NCBI GenBank assembly: GCA_963812525.1
Contig: CAWEVL010000011.1
Span: forward strand, 806,001-870,000
DNA from: Bog-756 sp963812525
Lineage (GTDB): Bacteria > Actinomycetota > Acidimicrobiia > Acidimicrobiales > RAAP-2
DNA length: 64,000 nucleotides
Direction: 5' to 3'
The position numbers and the translations under genes are program-made. Of the stretch, positions 1 to 10,095 are shown in pieces; within the stretch, counting starts at the first letter, position 1, and every line of letters begins with the position of its first letter. Below the pieces are notes generated by a model. That model did not search any database. It was not told where the DNA came from and was given only the letters and a program-made list of their open reading frames with translations.

Positions 1-2
1 AC

Positions 3-449
3 CCGCCGACCGTCTGCAACACCATGTGGGCCCTGACGGACTTCACCGACGCCAACGGCGCCACCCGGATCATCCCCGGCTCCCACAAGGCAAGCGAGTC
101 ACCCGACCTGAGCCGTAGCTACGACTCCATCCCGGCCGAGATGCGGCGGGGAAGCGTACTGGTCTGGCACGGGAGCCTGTGGCACGGAGGAGGAGCCAAC
201 ACCACCACGGCCCGGCGGGTCGGCATCGCCATGAACTACTGCGCCGGCTACATCCGCCAACAGGAGAACCAACAGCTGGGACTGCCCCTCGGCACCGTGC
301 GGCACTTCAGCCCGCGGTTGCAGCAGTTGGTCGGCTTCGGCGTCTACCGGGGCCTGATCGGTCACATCGACAAGCAGATCCCGGCCAACCTCCTCCTCCA
401 GGGTTCAGAGGACACCCATCTGGTGTGGGACTACGCCTCGCCCTCCTGA
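3..449 (+). CDS. Phytanoyl-CoA dioxygenase (PhyH) family protein, 3' part
   Basis: This is the C-terminal 148 codons of a PhyH-type Fe(II)/2-oxoglutarate oxygenase; the 5' part lies outside the window. The sequence shows TRIIPGSHK, typical of the strand after the first metal ligands. It then shows WHGSLWHGGG, which carries the distal metal-binding His, and a following ARRVGIAMNY with the Arg expected to bind 2-oxoglutarate. The family hydroxylates small hydrophobic or CoA-linked substrates in the cytoplasm; the substrate here cannot be told. The frame is open from base 3 to a TGA at 447-449. No ATG near base 24 should be taken as a start, because the frame is clearly open upstream. Confidence 0.8.
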   Translation, partial: PPTVCNTMWALTDFTDANGATRIIPGSHKASESPDLSRSYDSIPAEMRRGSVLVWHGSLWHGGGANTTTARRVGIAMNYCAGYIRQQENQQLGLPLGTVRHFSPRLQQLVGFGVYRGLIGHIDKQIPANLLLQGSEDTHLVWDYASPS

Positions 450-649
450 GCCGAGACCGCCGGCGCACCCTCTCGTCAGCCCGCACCTCGTGCTGGCCCG
501 CACGCCGTGCGCTCCACAGATTCGGGACCCCGACCCCTGCCGGCCCGGCGCGGTCACCGGTCCGTCCGCCTCCCGAGCGGGTAGGGCCCCGGTCAGGCCG
601 ACCGACCCGCTGGGCGGGGGCGGCACCGATGCCGCGGTGCTCCGGATGG

Positions 650-721
650 AGGCGGCGGGCGGAATCGAACCGCCGTACGGGGCTTTGCAGGCCCCTGCCT
701 AAACCACTCGGCCACGCCGCC
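650..721 (-). tRNA. tRNA-Cys (GCA)
   Basis: Read on the minus strand, a full cloverleaf folds. The acceptor stem GGCGGCG (721-715) pairs with CGCCGCC (657-651), with discriminator T at 650. The anticodon stem GGGGC/GCCCC closes the loop CTGCAAA, giving anticodon GCA. The T arm is GGCGG-TTCGATT-CCGCC. No CCA is encoded. The length is 72 nt. It lies between the PhyH fragment and the glycosyltransferase, transcribed against both. Confidence 0.95.
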
Positions 722-770
722 GTGGCGTCCGGCGATCCTACCCTCCCCGCCGGGATGCTTGAATCTCTCC

Positions 771-1799
771 ATGCGGATCGGAATGATCGCCCCACCTTGG
801 ACTCCCATCCCCCCTCTGCTCTACGGCGGGATCGAGCTGGTGGTCGATCAGCTGGCCCGGGGTCTGCAGGACGCCGGCCACGACGTGCTCCTCTTCGCCA
901 CCGGCGACTCGACCTGCCCGGTACCCCGCCAGTGGGTGCTGCCGGCGGCCGAAGGCACCCGGATCGGCATGCGCCGTGCCCGAGATCCGCCACGTCATCC
1001 ACGCCTACGAGGCGGTCCGTGACTGCGACGTGGTCCACGACCACACCGTGATGGGCCCGTTCCACTCCGAGCACTATCCCGGGCCTGCCGGTGGCCACCA
1101 CCATCCACGGGCCGTTCAACGAGGAGCTGACCGACATCTACCGGGCCAACGCCGACCGGGTCCCGATCGTGGCCATCTCCCACGCCCAGCGGCGGGCGGC
1201 GCCCGACATCCCCATCGCCAGGGTCATCCACCACGGCGTCGACGCCTCGCACTTCCCGGTCGGCGACGGCCGCGGCGACCAGGACGGCCCCTACGTCCTC
1301 TTCCTCGGTCGCATGGCCGCGGACAAGGGGGCGCACCGGGCCATCCGCGATCGCCCGGAAGGCCGGCATCCGGATCCTCATGGCGGCCAAGATGCGGGAG
1401 CCGTGGGAGATGCGCTACTTCACCGAGAAGGTGGAGCCGCTGCTCGGACCGGACGCCCTCTACCTCGGCGAGGTCTCCCACGAGCGCAAGCTGGAGCTGC
1501 TGGCCGGAGCTTCGGCCCTCCTGTTCCCGATCCGATGGAACGAGCCGTTCGGCATGGTCATGATCGAGGCCATGGCCTGCGGCACCCCGGTCCTGGCCTT
1601 TCCCGAGGGAGCCGCCCCCGAGGTGGTCGACGAGGGGCGCACCGGGTTCCTCTGCGAGGACGAGGACGCCATGGTGGAGGCCATCGGCCGACTCGATCAG
1701 CTCCAGCGGAGCGACTGCCGACTGGCCGTGGAGGGCTACTTCTCGACCAACCGGATGGTGGCCGAGCACATCGAACTGTTCGAGTCGATGATGGCCTGA
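771..1799 (+). CDS. Glycosyltransferase family 4 (GT-B), frameshifted
   Basis: The product transfers a sugar from a nucleotide or lipid-activated donor in the cytoplasm. The N-terminus starts MRIGMIAPPW at ATG 771 and has the YGGIELVVDQLARGL acceptor-side motif. HDHT and THGPFN follow, then VAISHAQ. HHGVDASHF marks the start of the C-terminal Rossmann domain, with VLFLGRM and the donor-site E-x7-E region (EPFGMVMIEAMACGTPV). The total of about 343 codons is normal for GT4. Three frame changes are needed, near 970, 1080 and 1350, to join these blocks. As every block is well conserved I read these as sequence errors, although a decayed gene is possible. Confidence 0.8.
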
Positions 1800-1810
1800 C
1801 CGACGACGGC

Positions 1811-2005
1811 TCAGGAGCGCCGGCGGAAGACCAGCTTGGCCACCAGGGCGATCAGGGCCACCACCACGATCACCTTGACGACGAACCAGATGATCCCGGC
1901 CACGAAGCTGAGCACGGCGAAGGCCACGAAGAGGGCGATCACGCCCCCGCCGATGATCAGCACGCCGTCGAACAGGCTGAGTCCGGTACGTTCCTCTTCG
2001 GCCAT
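1811..2005 (-). CDS. Small membrane protein, 64 aa
   Basis: This intact short frame starts at ATG 2005 (MAEEERTGLS) and ends RRRS. Residues 12-58 are almost wholly hydrophobic and can form two membrane helices (about 12-34 and 36-58), joined by a short Gly/Ile turn. A charged N-tail and a basic C-tail flank them. There are no recognisable catalytic residues. It is convergent with the glycosyltransferase and divergent from the PII uridylyltransferase gene. I do not recognise a named family; the function is unknown. Confidence 0.65.
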   Translation of the reverse strand: MAEEERTGLSLFDGVLIIGGGVIALFVAFAVLSFVAGIIWFVVKVIVVVALIALVAKLVFRRRS

Positions 2006-2114
2006 GCCTACAGCGTAACGGGCGCCGCAGGACTTCGGTCGGCACCCCTTCCCGACCCGACGGCGGTGCCCAGGATCGGCGAGGCCGCCCCGGCGCCGGT
2101 GGTACGGTCCGGCC

Positions 2115-4499
2115 GTGTCCCTGCGTGCCCGACGGCAGGCGCTCATCGAGCGCACCGACCTCCACGGGGACGACTTCTGCCGCGCCTACGCCGGGGCCGC
2201 CGACGAGTGGCTCACCGGGCTGTTCGAGCGAGGCCACGGGCGGCGACGGCCGGGGCATGGCCCTGATGGCCGTGGGCGGCTACGGCCGGGGCGAGCTCTG
2301 CCCGTTCAGCGACCTCGACGTGGTCCTCATCCACAAGGGTCGGCGAAACGTCTCGGCCACCGCCGACCGGATCTGGTACCCGGTCTGGGACGAGGGCATC
2401 ACCCTGGACCACAGCGTCCGTCGGCCCGGCGACGCCCTCGAGCTGGCCGGCGAGGACCTCCGGGTGGCCCTCGGCCTGCTCGACGCCCGGGTGGTGTGCG
2501 GGGATCCCAAGGTGGCCGAGCCGGTCATCGAGGGGGCCCGAGACCGCTGGGCCAAGCAGAAGCCGCCCTGGCTCGGCGTCCTGGCCGACCTGGTGGCCGA
2601 GCGCCACCGCTCGAACGGCGATGTCGGCTTCCTGCTCGAGCCGGACCTGAAGGAGTCCCACGGCGGCCTCCGGGACATCGCCGCCCTCCTCGCCATGATG
2701 GAGGCCGTGCCGGTCCTGGCCGACTACGTCGACACCGTGGCCATCGACAGTGCCCGGGCCGTCCTGACCTCCATCCGGGTCGAGCTGCACCGGCGGGCCG
2801 GACGCGAACAGAACCGGCTGCTCCTCCAGGAGCAGGACCAGGTGGCTGACGCCCTGGGCCAGCCGGACTCCGATGCGCTGATGCGCCGCGGTGGCCACCG
2901 CCGGGCGCACCGTGGCCTGGGAGGGGGACGATGCCTGGCGACGCCGCGGGGCATGGCAGCGGTCCAAGAAGCCCGGGCGGTCCGGGCGCCGGGCGGAGAT
3001 CCGCGGACGCTCGAGCCGCCCGGGGCCGGAGGCGACTCCGCCGGCCGGCGACCCCGACATCGGACTGACCGAGGACGAGGTCGTGCTCACACCGGCGGCC
3101 GACGTCACCGGTGACGCCTCCCTCTCCCTCCGGCTGGCCGCGGTGGCCGCCGAGCGGAACCTGCCCATCGCCCGCGACGCCCTCAACCTGTTGGGCCGGA
3201 AGGCTCCGGAACCACCCGAACCCTGGCCCGACGAACTCCGGGCCACCCTGGTGCGGGTGCTGGCCACCGGCCCACCGGCCATCGCCGCTCTCGAGGCCCT
3301 CGACCAGCGCCACCTGCTCGAGCGGTACCTCCCGGAGTGGGCCGCGGTCCGCAACAAGCCCCAGCGCAACCCGTACCACCGGTTCACCGTGGACCGACAC
3401 CTGCTCGAGGCCACGGCCAACGCCGCCACGCTGGCCCACCGGGTCTCGCGGGCCGATCTGCTCCTGCTCGGCACCCTCCTCCACGACATCGGCAAGGGCT
3501 TCCCCGGGGACCACACCGAGGTGGGCATGGCCGTGGTGGCCGACATCGGCACCCGGATGGGCCTTCCTCCCGACGACGTGGACACCCTGGTCACCATGGT
3601 CCGGCTCCACCTGCTCCTCCCCGACACCGCCACCCGCCGCGACCTCGACGATCCGGCCACCGCCGAACGGGTGGCCAAGGAGGTGGGCAGCCGCTCCACC
3701 CTGGAGCTGCTGGCCGCACTGGTCGAGGCGGACAGCCTGGCCACCGGTCCCTCCGCCTGGGGACCGTGGAAGGCCGGGCTGGTGGCCGACCTGGTCGAGC
3801 GGACCGGTCGGCTCCTGGCCGGCGAGCCGCTGGCCCCCCCGACGCCGTGGATCACCGACGAGCTCCGGGTGATCATGGACACCGTCCGGGTCCACGGGGT
3901 CCCGGCCCTCTCCATCGATGACCCCACGGTGACCGTGGTGGCCCCGGACCGCTCCGGGCTGCTTCGCCGAGGTGACCGGGGTCCTGGCCCTCCACGGTCT
4001 GAACGTGCGCTCGGCGGTGGTGGCCGGCGAGGACGGCGTGGCCGTCGAGATCTTCACCGTCGAGCCGGCCCGGGGCCGGTGGCCGGCCGCCGCCCGCCTG
4101 TCCGACGATCTGGCCGGCGTGATGAACGGGACCCTGTCCATCGAGCGCAAGCTGGCCGAGCGGGCCCGCACCTACCGCAACGAGCGCCGGGTGGTCACCC
4201 CCCACTTGGTGTCCACCCAGGTCAGCGTGGACAACAACGCCTCGGCGACGGCATCGGTGGTCGAGGTGCGGGCCGAGGACGTGGTCGGCCAGCTCCACCG
4301 GATCACCCAGGCACTGGTCGACTGCCGCCTCGACGTCACCTCGGCCAAGGTCTCCACCTTCGGTTCGGCGGTGGTCGACGCCTTCTACGTCCGCGGCCCG
4401 GACGGTGGGAAGTTGACCGATCTGCAGCTGATCGCCGACGTCGAGGCGGCCATCCGCCACCGGATCCAGCCCGCCGCCCCGGGGGCGGCCGGAGGCTGA
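2115..4499 (+). CDS. glnD: [Protein-PII] uridylyltransferase/uridylyl-removing enzyme, frameshifted
   Basis: This is the bifunctional sensor of nitrogen status, which adds or removes UMP (or AMP in many actinobacteria) on PII. Domain order is seen directly. The nucleotidyltransferase signature GGYGRGEL...SDLDVVL is near 2272-2325. A GlnD linker with LKESHGGLRDI follows. The HD phosphohydrolase motif LLHDIGKG is near 3478-3498. Two C-terminal ACT-like modules follow (PDRSGL at 3940-3970; DVVGQLHRITQAL near 4280). About 795 codons agrees with the family. The start GTG at 2115 opens an N-terminus that reads well (LIERTDLHGDDFC). Frame changes are needed near 2240, 2885 and 3960. No glnB or amtB gene is adjacent. 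Confidence 0.85.
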
Positions 4500-4571
4500 C
4501 GCCGGTCCGGCGGTGCCAGGACGCCCGGACGCAGCGCCCGCGCTGCCGCGGTAAACGCCCCGGTGGACTAG

Positions 4572-4593
4572 TACAATGGTGCCTCCGGAGGAG
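4572..4593 (+). promoter_or_regulatory. Putative -10 box and Shine-Dalgarno for the L,D-transpeptidase gene
   Basis: TACAAT at 4572-4577 matches five of six bases of the sigma-70 type -10 consensus. The purine run GGAGGAG at 4587-4593 is a strong ribosome binding site, with its GGAGG core 6 nt before ATG 4598. No clear -35 is visible 17 bp upstream. The ribosome site is why I prefer 4598 over the ATG at 4576 as the start. A small hairpin (GCAGCG/CGCTGC, 4531-4546) lies upstream, just after glnD. Confidence 0.4.
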
Positions 4594-4597
4594 AGAC

Positions 4598-5783
4598 ATG
4601 CCGTCCCAGCACGCACATTCGAAATCCTCGCCGCCGCCCACGCGCCCGATCGGGTCGCGCGGGCCATGCCGGTCGTCGTGGCCGTGGTGGCCGTGGCCGT
4701 GGTCGTCGTGTCCGTGCTGGTCGGCGTCACCCGCTACCGTGCCAATCGTGCCGCGGCGTCGCCCACCACCACGGCGGTCCGCGCCGTCGATGCCGCGGCC
4801 CAGGAGGGCCCGCTCGCCGTGGTCACCACCACACCGGCCGCCGGCGCCACCGACGTGCCGACCGACGCCACCGTCTCGGTGCACTTCTCGGTCCCCCTCG
4901 ACCCCCACTCCCCCACCCCGTCCCTGACGCCGGCCGTCGCCGGCGCCTGGCAGGAGATCACCCGGACACCTTCGCCTTCGTGGCCTCCGTCCCCCTTCGT
5001 CCCCTCCAGCCACCGAGACCCTCACCGTCCCCGGCGGTAACGGAGGGGTGACCAGCGCCAGCGGGAAGCACCTGGCCGAGTCCTCGACCTGCCACGTTCA
5101 CCGTGGCCACCGGCAGCACCCTCCGGCTCCAGCAGCTGCTGGCCCAGCTGGGCTACCTGCCGGTCAGCTTCACCCCGGCCCGGCCCCTGAGCGCACCCCA
5201 GGAGGCGGCCCAGGCCCAGGAGGGCTCGTTCAGCTGGCGGTGGACCGAGCCCGCCTCCCTGGTGAGCCTGTGGACGGTGGGGACGGCCAACCAGATCACC
5301 AAGGGCGCGGTGATGGCCTTCGAGTCCCAGCACGGCATGAAGACCGACGGGCTGGCCGGTCCGGCGGTGTGGCAGCAGCTGCTCGGCGACGCCGCCGCGG
5401 GCACCGTCGACCCCTCGCCGTACAACTACGTCTACGTCTCCAAGTCGCTCCCCGAGACGACCACCGTCTACAGCAACGGGTCCGCGGTGTACTCCACCCG
5501 GGCCAACACCGGGGTGGCGGCGGCGCCCACCGCCTCGGGCACCTTCCCGGTCTACGTGCGGTACCGGGTCACCACCATGTCCGGCACCAATCCCGACGGC
5601 TCGAAGTACGTCGACCCGGGCATCCCCTGGGTGAGCTACTTCAACGGGGGCGACGCCCTGCACGGCTTCGTGCGGGGCAGCTACGGCTACCCGCAGAGCG
5701 ACGGCTGCGTCGAGATGCCGCCGGCCAACGCCGCGGTCGTCTACCCGTTGACACCCATCGGCACCCTGGTCACCGTGTCCTGA
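4598..5783 (+). CDS. L,D-transpeptidase with Ig-like and peptidoglycan-binding domains, frameshifted
   Basis: This envelope enzyme forms 3-3 cross-links between meso-DAP residues of peptidoglycan. The sequence shows one N-terminal membrane helix (VVVAVVAVAVVVVSVLVG, about 4670-4725). A bacterial Ig-like domain follows (TPAAGATDVPTDATVSVHFS). A peptidoglycan-binding helix bundle comes next (ITKGAVMAFESQHGMKTDGL). The YkuD catalytic domain has HGF...YGYPQSDGCVEM, with the catalytic His and the S-x-G-C cysteine, at 5660-5715. Frame changes occur between the start and 4665, near 4960 and near 5090. The last 226 codons (5103-5783) are in one clean frame. It converges on the enoyl-CoA hydratase gene. 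Confidence 0.8.
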
Positions 5784-5820
5784 ATCGGAGCCCGGCCCGG
5801 TCGCCCGGCGGTCTGCCGCG

Positions 5821-6673
5821 CTACTGGGCCAGACGGGCCGAAGGGAAGTCGGGCGGGCGGCGCTCCCGGACCGCGGCCAGTCCCTCGGCGGCGTCGGGAC
5901 CGAGGAAGCCCAGCATCTCGAGGGCCAGGGACTCGCCGAACGCCGGGGAGTTCGGTCACCATCCACTGGTTGAGGACCCGCTTGGTCCACTGCACCGCGG
6001 TCCGGCTCCCCTGGGCCAGGCGACCGGCGATGGCCAGGGCCTCGCTCGACGACCTCCTCGTCAGGCACGCACTGGGTGACCAGGCCGATCCGCTCCGCCT
6101 CGGGCCCGTCGACGAAGTCCGCCGTCATCAGGTAGTACTTGGCCTTGGCCATGCCGCAGAGCAACGGCCAGAGCAGGGCGGCATGGTCGCCGGCCGCCAC
6201 GCCCAGCCGGGCGTGGCCGTCCGACAGCCGGGCCGACCGGGCCATGATGCTCACGTCGGCCAGCAGGGCGACGGCCAGGCCGGCCCCGACGGCCACGCCG
6301 TTGACGGCCGAGACGATCGGCTTCACCGACGCCAGCATGGCCGTCGACCACGGCGTTGGCGTCCCGCCACTGCTCGACGACGGCCGCGTGATCGGTGGTC
6401 ATCCGTTCCACCATGGCCAGGTCGCCACCGGCCGAGAAGGCCCGGCCGGCTCCGGTGATCACCGAGACGGCCACCGAGTCGTCGGCGTCGACCACCGGCC
6501 AGACCTCGGAGAACTCGCGGTGGAGCCGCTCGTCGGCCGCATTGAGGACGTCCGGCCGGTCGATGGTGATGAGCAGGACCCCGGCGTGCGGCCGCGTCGA
6601 ACCGGAGGTGCCGGAAGTCGGCGTAGGACGAGAAGGATGGGAGCGGTCGGGCATCGGCCATGGCACTGATCAT
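5821..6673 (-). CDS. Enoyl-CoA hydratase/isomerase family protein, frameshifted
   Basis: This crotonase-fold enzyme acts on CoA thioesters, as in fatty-acid or amino-acid breakdown. The conserved blocks are VLLITIDRPDVLNA, then GRAFSAGGDL (first oxyanion-hole strand), then KPIVSAVNGVAVGAGLAVALLADV (second oxyanion-hole strand). ARLGVAAGDHAALLWPLLCGMAKAKYYLMT follows. Asp and Gly residues replace the Glu pair of classical hydratases, so an isomerase or other crotonase reaction is possible. The C-terminus ends in SARLAQ. The start is ATG 6673 or the in-frame ATG at 6661. Frame changes lie near 6590, 6335, 6055 and 5950. About 284 codons is normal. Confidence 0.78.
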
Positions 6674-6772
6674 GGCCTGAGCCCGGGACGGCCGGCGAAC
6701 CCGGTGCAGCGCCGGCCGGCGGCCCGAACCCCCGCTCGGCACCAGCCACGTTGCCGCCCTGATGGAAAAAAA

Positions 6773-6813
6773 CCACTTAAAGTGTGGAGTAGGCCACTTA
6801 TCGCGGTTAATGT
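6773..6813. promoter_or_regulatory. AT-rich candidate operator/promoter between divergent genes
   Basis: The most AT-rich stretch of the neighbourhood lies between the leftward enoyl-CoA hydratase gene and the rightward DUF4388 gene. CCACTTA occurs twice, at 6773-6779 and 6794-6800, exactly 21 bp apart (two helical turns). The first copy is part of the near-palindrome CACTTAAAGTG. TAATGT at 6809-6814 could be a -10 box for the rightward gene. The direct-repeat spacing suggests a dimeric regulator, but no regulator gene is adjacent. Confidence 0.35.
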
Positions 6814-6884
6814 AGGAGCCGAAGGTGTCGCGAACGAAGGACACGGAGATGGCTTGGAGACGCCGGTCCTCGGAAGGATCACCC

Positions 6885-7887
6885 ATGGATGAGCAGGTGA
6901 GCAGCATCGACGAGGAATTCGGCCAGCCGGCGGACCCGGTGGCCAGCGCATCGGAGTCCGGAGCCGGAACCGTCCCGGTACCCGGCGCAACGTTCTCGGA
7001 CACGACGATAGAGGGGAAGGAACCCAGCATGAACCAGCACGAGTCCTCCGAGGAGGCGCCGGCGGCATCCCTGGTGGGGTCGCTGGCGGCCTTCTCCCTG
7101 TCCGACATCCTCTCCATGCTTGCCTCCACCAAGCAGACCGGGGAGCTGCAAGTGGTCAGCGAGGCGACCGACGGGAAGGTGTGGCTGGCCGACGGCGAGC
7201 TCTCCAACGCCAACGTGGGTGCCGCCGCCACCATCGGCCAGGCCGTCTTCGAGCTGGCCTGCATCAGCGAGGGTTGGTTCTACTTCACGGTGGGCGTCGT
7301 CTCCTCGAGTGGGCAGCCGACGGTTCCCGTGCTGGCCGTGCTCAACGAGGTCCGTCCCCAGGTCGACGAGTGGCGCGAGATCCGGAGGGACGTTCCTCTC
7401 GAGGCCGTGGTGACGCTGGCTCCCGAGCCCCCGGGGCAGGACGTCCAGATCCGCAACGACCAGTGGCGGGTCCTGACCACCGTCGGCACCACAGGGCACT
7501 CGGTACGAGCAGTGATCGAGCAGATCGGTGGTGACCAGATCGTCGGGCCTCCGCACCCTCCGGGACCTCCACGCGGCCGGGCTCATCGAACTCGACAGCG
7601 GCCCTTCGGACCGGGTGAGCCGGGACTCCGAGCTGGCCTTCCAATCCCCGGTGGACCATGGCGCCGAGGTGACACCGGTGCCCGACCCTCCGACCTTCAC
7701 CCACGCCGGCATCGATGACGTCCAGACCCTGCCCACCGCACCTCCCCCGTCGGACGAGGACACGGCGGCGGACGACGGCCATCAGGACGGCCTGGCCGAG
7801 GTGGCCATCATGCCTCCTCCCATCGCCGACGATCCCTGGGCGCCGACGCCCGAGACCACCAGCGCGAGTGACAACGGAGTGGCCTGA
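6885..7887 (+). CDS. DUF4388 domain-containing protein, one frameshift
   Basis: The protein opens with an acidic, disordered-looking 50-residue segment. The DUF4388 core follows (AAFSLSDILSMLASTKQTGEL, then GKVWLADGELSNANVG), a fold found in bacterial gliding and response-regulator output proteins. A winged-helix-like part follows (WRVLTTVGTTGHSVRAVIEQIGG, then LRTLRDLHAAGLIEL). An acidic Pro/Thr-rich tail of about 90 residues ends it. The start ATG 6885 has GGAAGGA 7-13 nt upstream. A second in-frame ATG at 7030 also has GGAAGG before it and could give a shorter form. The frame shifts once near 7540. The family has no established biochemical activity. Confidence 0.75.
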
Positions 7888-7938
7888 GCAACCCCGCGAC
7901 CGGCCACGACCACCCGGCCCGACATCGATGGTTTGGGC

Positions 7939-8649
7939 CTAGTTGCCGAAGTTGTAGGTGTTGGTGGTGCAGTTCCCGGTCTGGTCGCAGTGATGGACCA
8001 GAGCGACCACCGCAATGGTAAAGAGGATGACGGCCACCAGTCCCACGAAGCCGATGATGATCCCGGCGACGGCCAGGCCATTGCCTTGGACGTTTCCCTC
8101 GGACCGCTTGATCTGAGACCGTGCCATGAAGCCGAAGACGATGGCCAGGATCGAGCCGAGTCCGCCGAGCCACACCAGGGAGCACACCAGCGAGGCCACG
8201 GCCAATCCGTTGGTCTTCTGCACGGGCACGTATCCGTACGGTGGTCCTCCGGACGGATAGCCGTATCCCGGATCCATCGGGGGCACATACCCCGGGGGGA
8301 GGGGCGGCGGTCCGTAGCCAGGCGCCCCCGGCGGCCCGGGCGGCGGATAGTTGGGCGGCCCCGGGGACGGTCCAAAGCCCGTGTCGACAGCAGGCGGGTA
8401 ACCGGGTGGGCCGGGGGGTGGCCTGTAGCCGGGCTCGACCGGAGGCACGGCGCCAGGCCCGTGGTACCCCGCGGCCGGCGCCGGGACCCCGGAACCACCA
8501 GCTGACGGAGCGGCCAGATCGGCGTCACCCTCAGCGGGACGTGCCTCCGCGGCGACGACCGGAGGGGCAACGCCGGGGACCTGTTCGGGCGGGTACCACC
8601 TCCCGTCCGAAGCCAGCCACCAACCCGGCCCCTGCGACACCTCACTCAC
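7939..8649 (-). CDS. DUF4190-type membrane protein with Pro/Gly/Tyr-rich N-half
   Basis: This is an intact 236-residue frame. The N-terminus has the short PGWWLASDGRWYPPE motif typical of actinobacterial DUF2510 modules. About 100 residues of Pro/Gly/Tyr-rich, low-complexity sequence follow. Then comes a C-terminal DUF4190 region with two membrane helices (about residues 150-175 and 195-220), joined by FGFMARSQIKRSEGNVQGNGLAVAG. A short external tail ends it, with two Cys that could form a disulfide. Such proteins are common in actinobacterial envelopes but have no assigned role. It lies just downstream of rdgB on the same strand. Confidence 0.8.
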   Translation of the reverse strand: MSEVSQGPGWWLASDGRWYPPEQVPGVAPPVVAAEARPAEGDADLAAPSAGGSGVPAPAAGYHGPGAVPPVEPGYRPPPGPPGYPPAVDTGFGPSPGPPNYPPPGPPGAPGYGPPPLPPGYVPPMDPGYGYPSGGPPYGYVPVQKTNGLAVASLVCSLVWLGGLGSILAIVFGFMARSQIKRSEGNVQGNGLAVAGIIIGFVGLVAVILFTIAVVALVHHCDQTGNCTTNTYNFGN

Positions 8650-8702
8650 AACAGGTCCTCCCCGGTCTCCAGAGCCACGACGCTAGCCGCCGTCCGGTGC
8701 GT

Positions 8703-9324
8703 TCAGGAGGACCCGACGGCCCCCGCCAGCCGGTCGGCCAGGGCCCGGAAGGCCCGGCCGCGGTGGGAGATCCCGTGTTTCTCCGCCGGGCTCATCTCGG
8801 CGAAGGTGCGGCCGCCGAATCCGTCGGGGGCGAACACCGGGTCGTAGCCGAAGCCGCCGGTACCCGCCGGGCCGGAGGCTGATGACACCGTTGACGGTGC
8901 CCTCGGCCCACACCTCGCCGCCGTCGGGAAAGGCCACGAACGCCACCGAGCGGAACACCGCCCTGCGTTGCGCAGGCGCGGTGGCTCCCACCCGGTCCAG
9001 CTCGGACAGCAGCTTGGCCACGTTCTCGGCGTAGGTGGCGTGCGCTCCCGAGAACCGGGCCGAGTACACCCCGGGCGCACCCCCCAGGGCGTCGACCTCG
9101 AGTCCGGTGTCGTCCGAGCCACGGCGGCCATCCCGGTGGCCGCCATCAGGGCCACGGCCTTGAGCCGGGCGTTGTCGACCAGCGTGGCCCCGGTCTCCTC
9201 CACGTCGGGTACGTCGGCCGGGCGGGGATGGAGCTCGACGCCCGCGCACCGGCCCCAGGATGGCGGCGATCTCGGCCGCCTTGTCGGGATTGGCGCTGGC
9301 CACCACCAGTTGCAGGCCGTTCAT
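8703..9324 (-). CDS. rdgB: RdgB/HAM1 family XTP/dITP diphosphatase, frameshifted
   Basis: The enzyme hydrolyses non-canonical purine NTPs (XTP, ITP, dITP) to monophosphates, keeping them out of nucleic acids. Seen are the N-terminal substrate motif (LVVASANPDKAAEI; other members have S/T-x-N-x-x-K), then TDDTGLEVDALGGAPGVYSARFSG. FRSVAFVAFPDGGEVWAEG and FGYDPVFAPDGFGGRTFAEMSPAEKHGISHRGRA follow, a strong C-terminal signature. Frame changes lie near 9240, 9115 and 8875. The start ATG 9324 overlaps the rph stop codon as ATGA, so translation is probably coupled. About 207 codons fits the family. Confidence 0.88.
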
Positions 9325-10095
9325 GGTGAGGTCCGCCGTACGCTCACCGAGGGGTCGGCGGAATCGGCCAGTGTCTCGGTCTGAAGGTCGAGCAGCTGGG
9401 CGATGCCGTGCTCGGCCAGGCTCAGCATCTCGTCGAGCTCGCCCTTGGTGAAGGGCATGCCCTCGGCCGTTCCCTGGACCTCGATGAACCGGCCCGACGA
9501 GGTCATCACCACGTTCATGTCGACCTCGGCCCGGCTGTCCTCCTCGTAGGGGAGGTCGAGCATGCAGACGCCGTCGACCACGCCGACCGACACCGCGGCC
9601 ACCGCCTCGGTCAGCGGATTGGCCCGGAGGGTTCCCTTCTGGACCAGCCGGGTCAGGGCATCGTGCAGGGCCACGTAGGCGCCGCAGATCGACGCCGTCC
9701 GGGTGCCGCCATCGGCCTGGAGCACGTCGCAGTCCACGGTGATCTGCATCTCGCCGAGGGCCACCATGTCGCACACCGAGCGCAGGGACCGGCCGATGAG
9801 GCGCTGGATCTCCTGGGTCCGGCCGGACTGCTTGCCCTTGGCGGCCTCCCGGGTGACCCGCTCGCCGGTCGATCCGGGGAGCAGGGAGTACTCGGCGGTG
9901 ACCCATCCCTTGCCGCTGCCCCGCATCCACGGCGGGACCCGCTCCTCGACCGACGCCGTGCACAGCACCCGGGTCCGTCCCATGGACACCAGCACCGACC
10001 CGGGGGCGAAGACGGTGAAGTCCCGTTCGAACGAGGCCGGCCGCAGCTCGTCGGTGCCCCGGCCGTCGCCGCCGGGCCGTCGGTCCCTCAGTCAC
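9321..10095 (-). CDS. rph: Ribonuclease PH
   Basis: This phosphorolytic 3'-5' exoribonuclease trims tRNA 3' ends and is a hexamer in the cytoplasm. 225 clean codons (from 9995) carry the family blocks. These are RVLCTASVEERVPPWMRGSGKGWVTAEYSLLPGST, the phosphate-site region SGRTQEIQRLIGRSLR, then DCDVLQADGGTRTASICGAYVAL and the C-terminal VEVQGTAEG-like region (FIEVQGTAEGMPF). The best start is GTG 10095, which overlaps the stop of the upstream metallo-hydrolase as GTGA. One base change near 10060 is needed to join it to LRPASFERDFTVFAPGSV. The stop overlaps rdgB by four bases. Confidence 0.9.
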
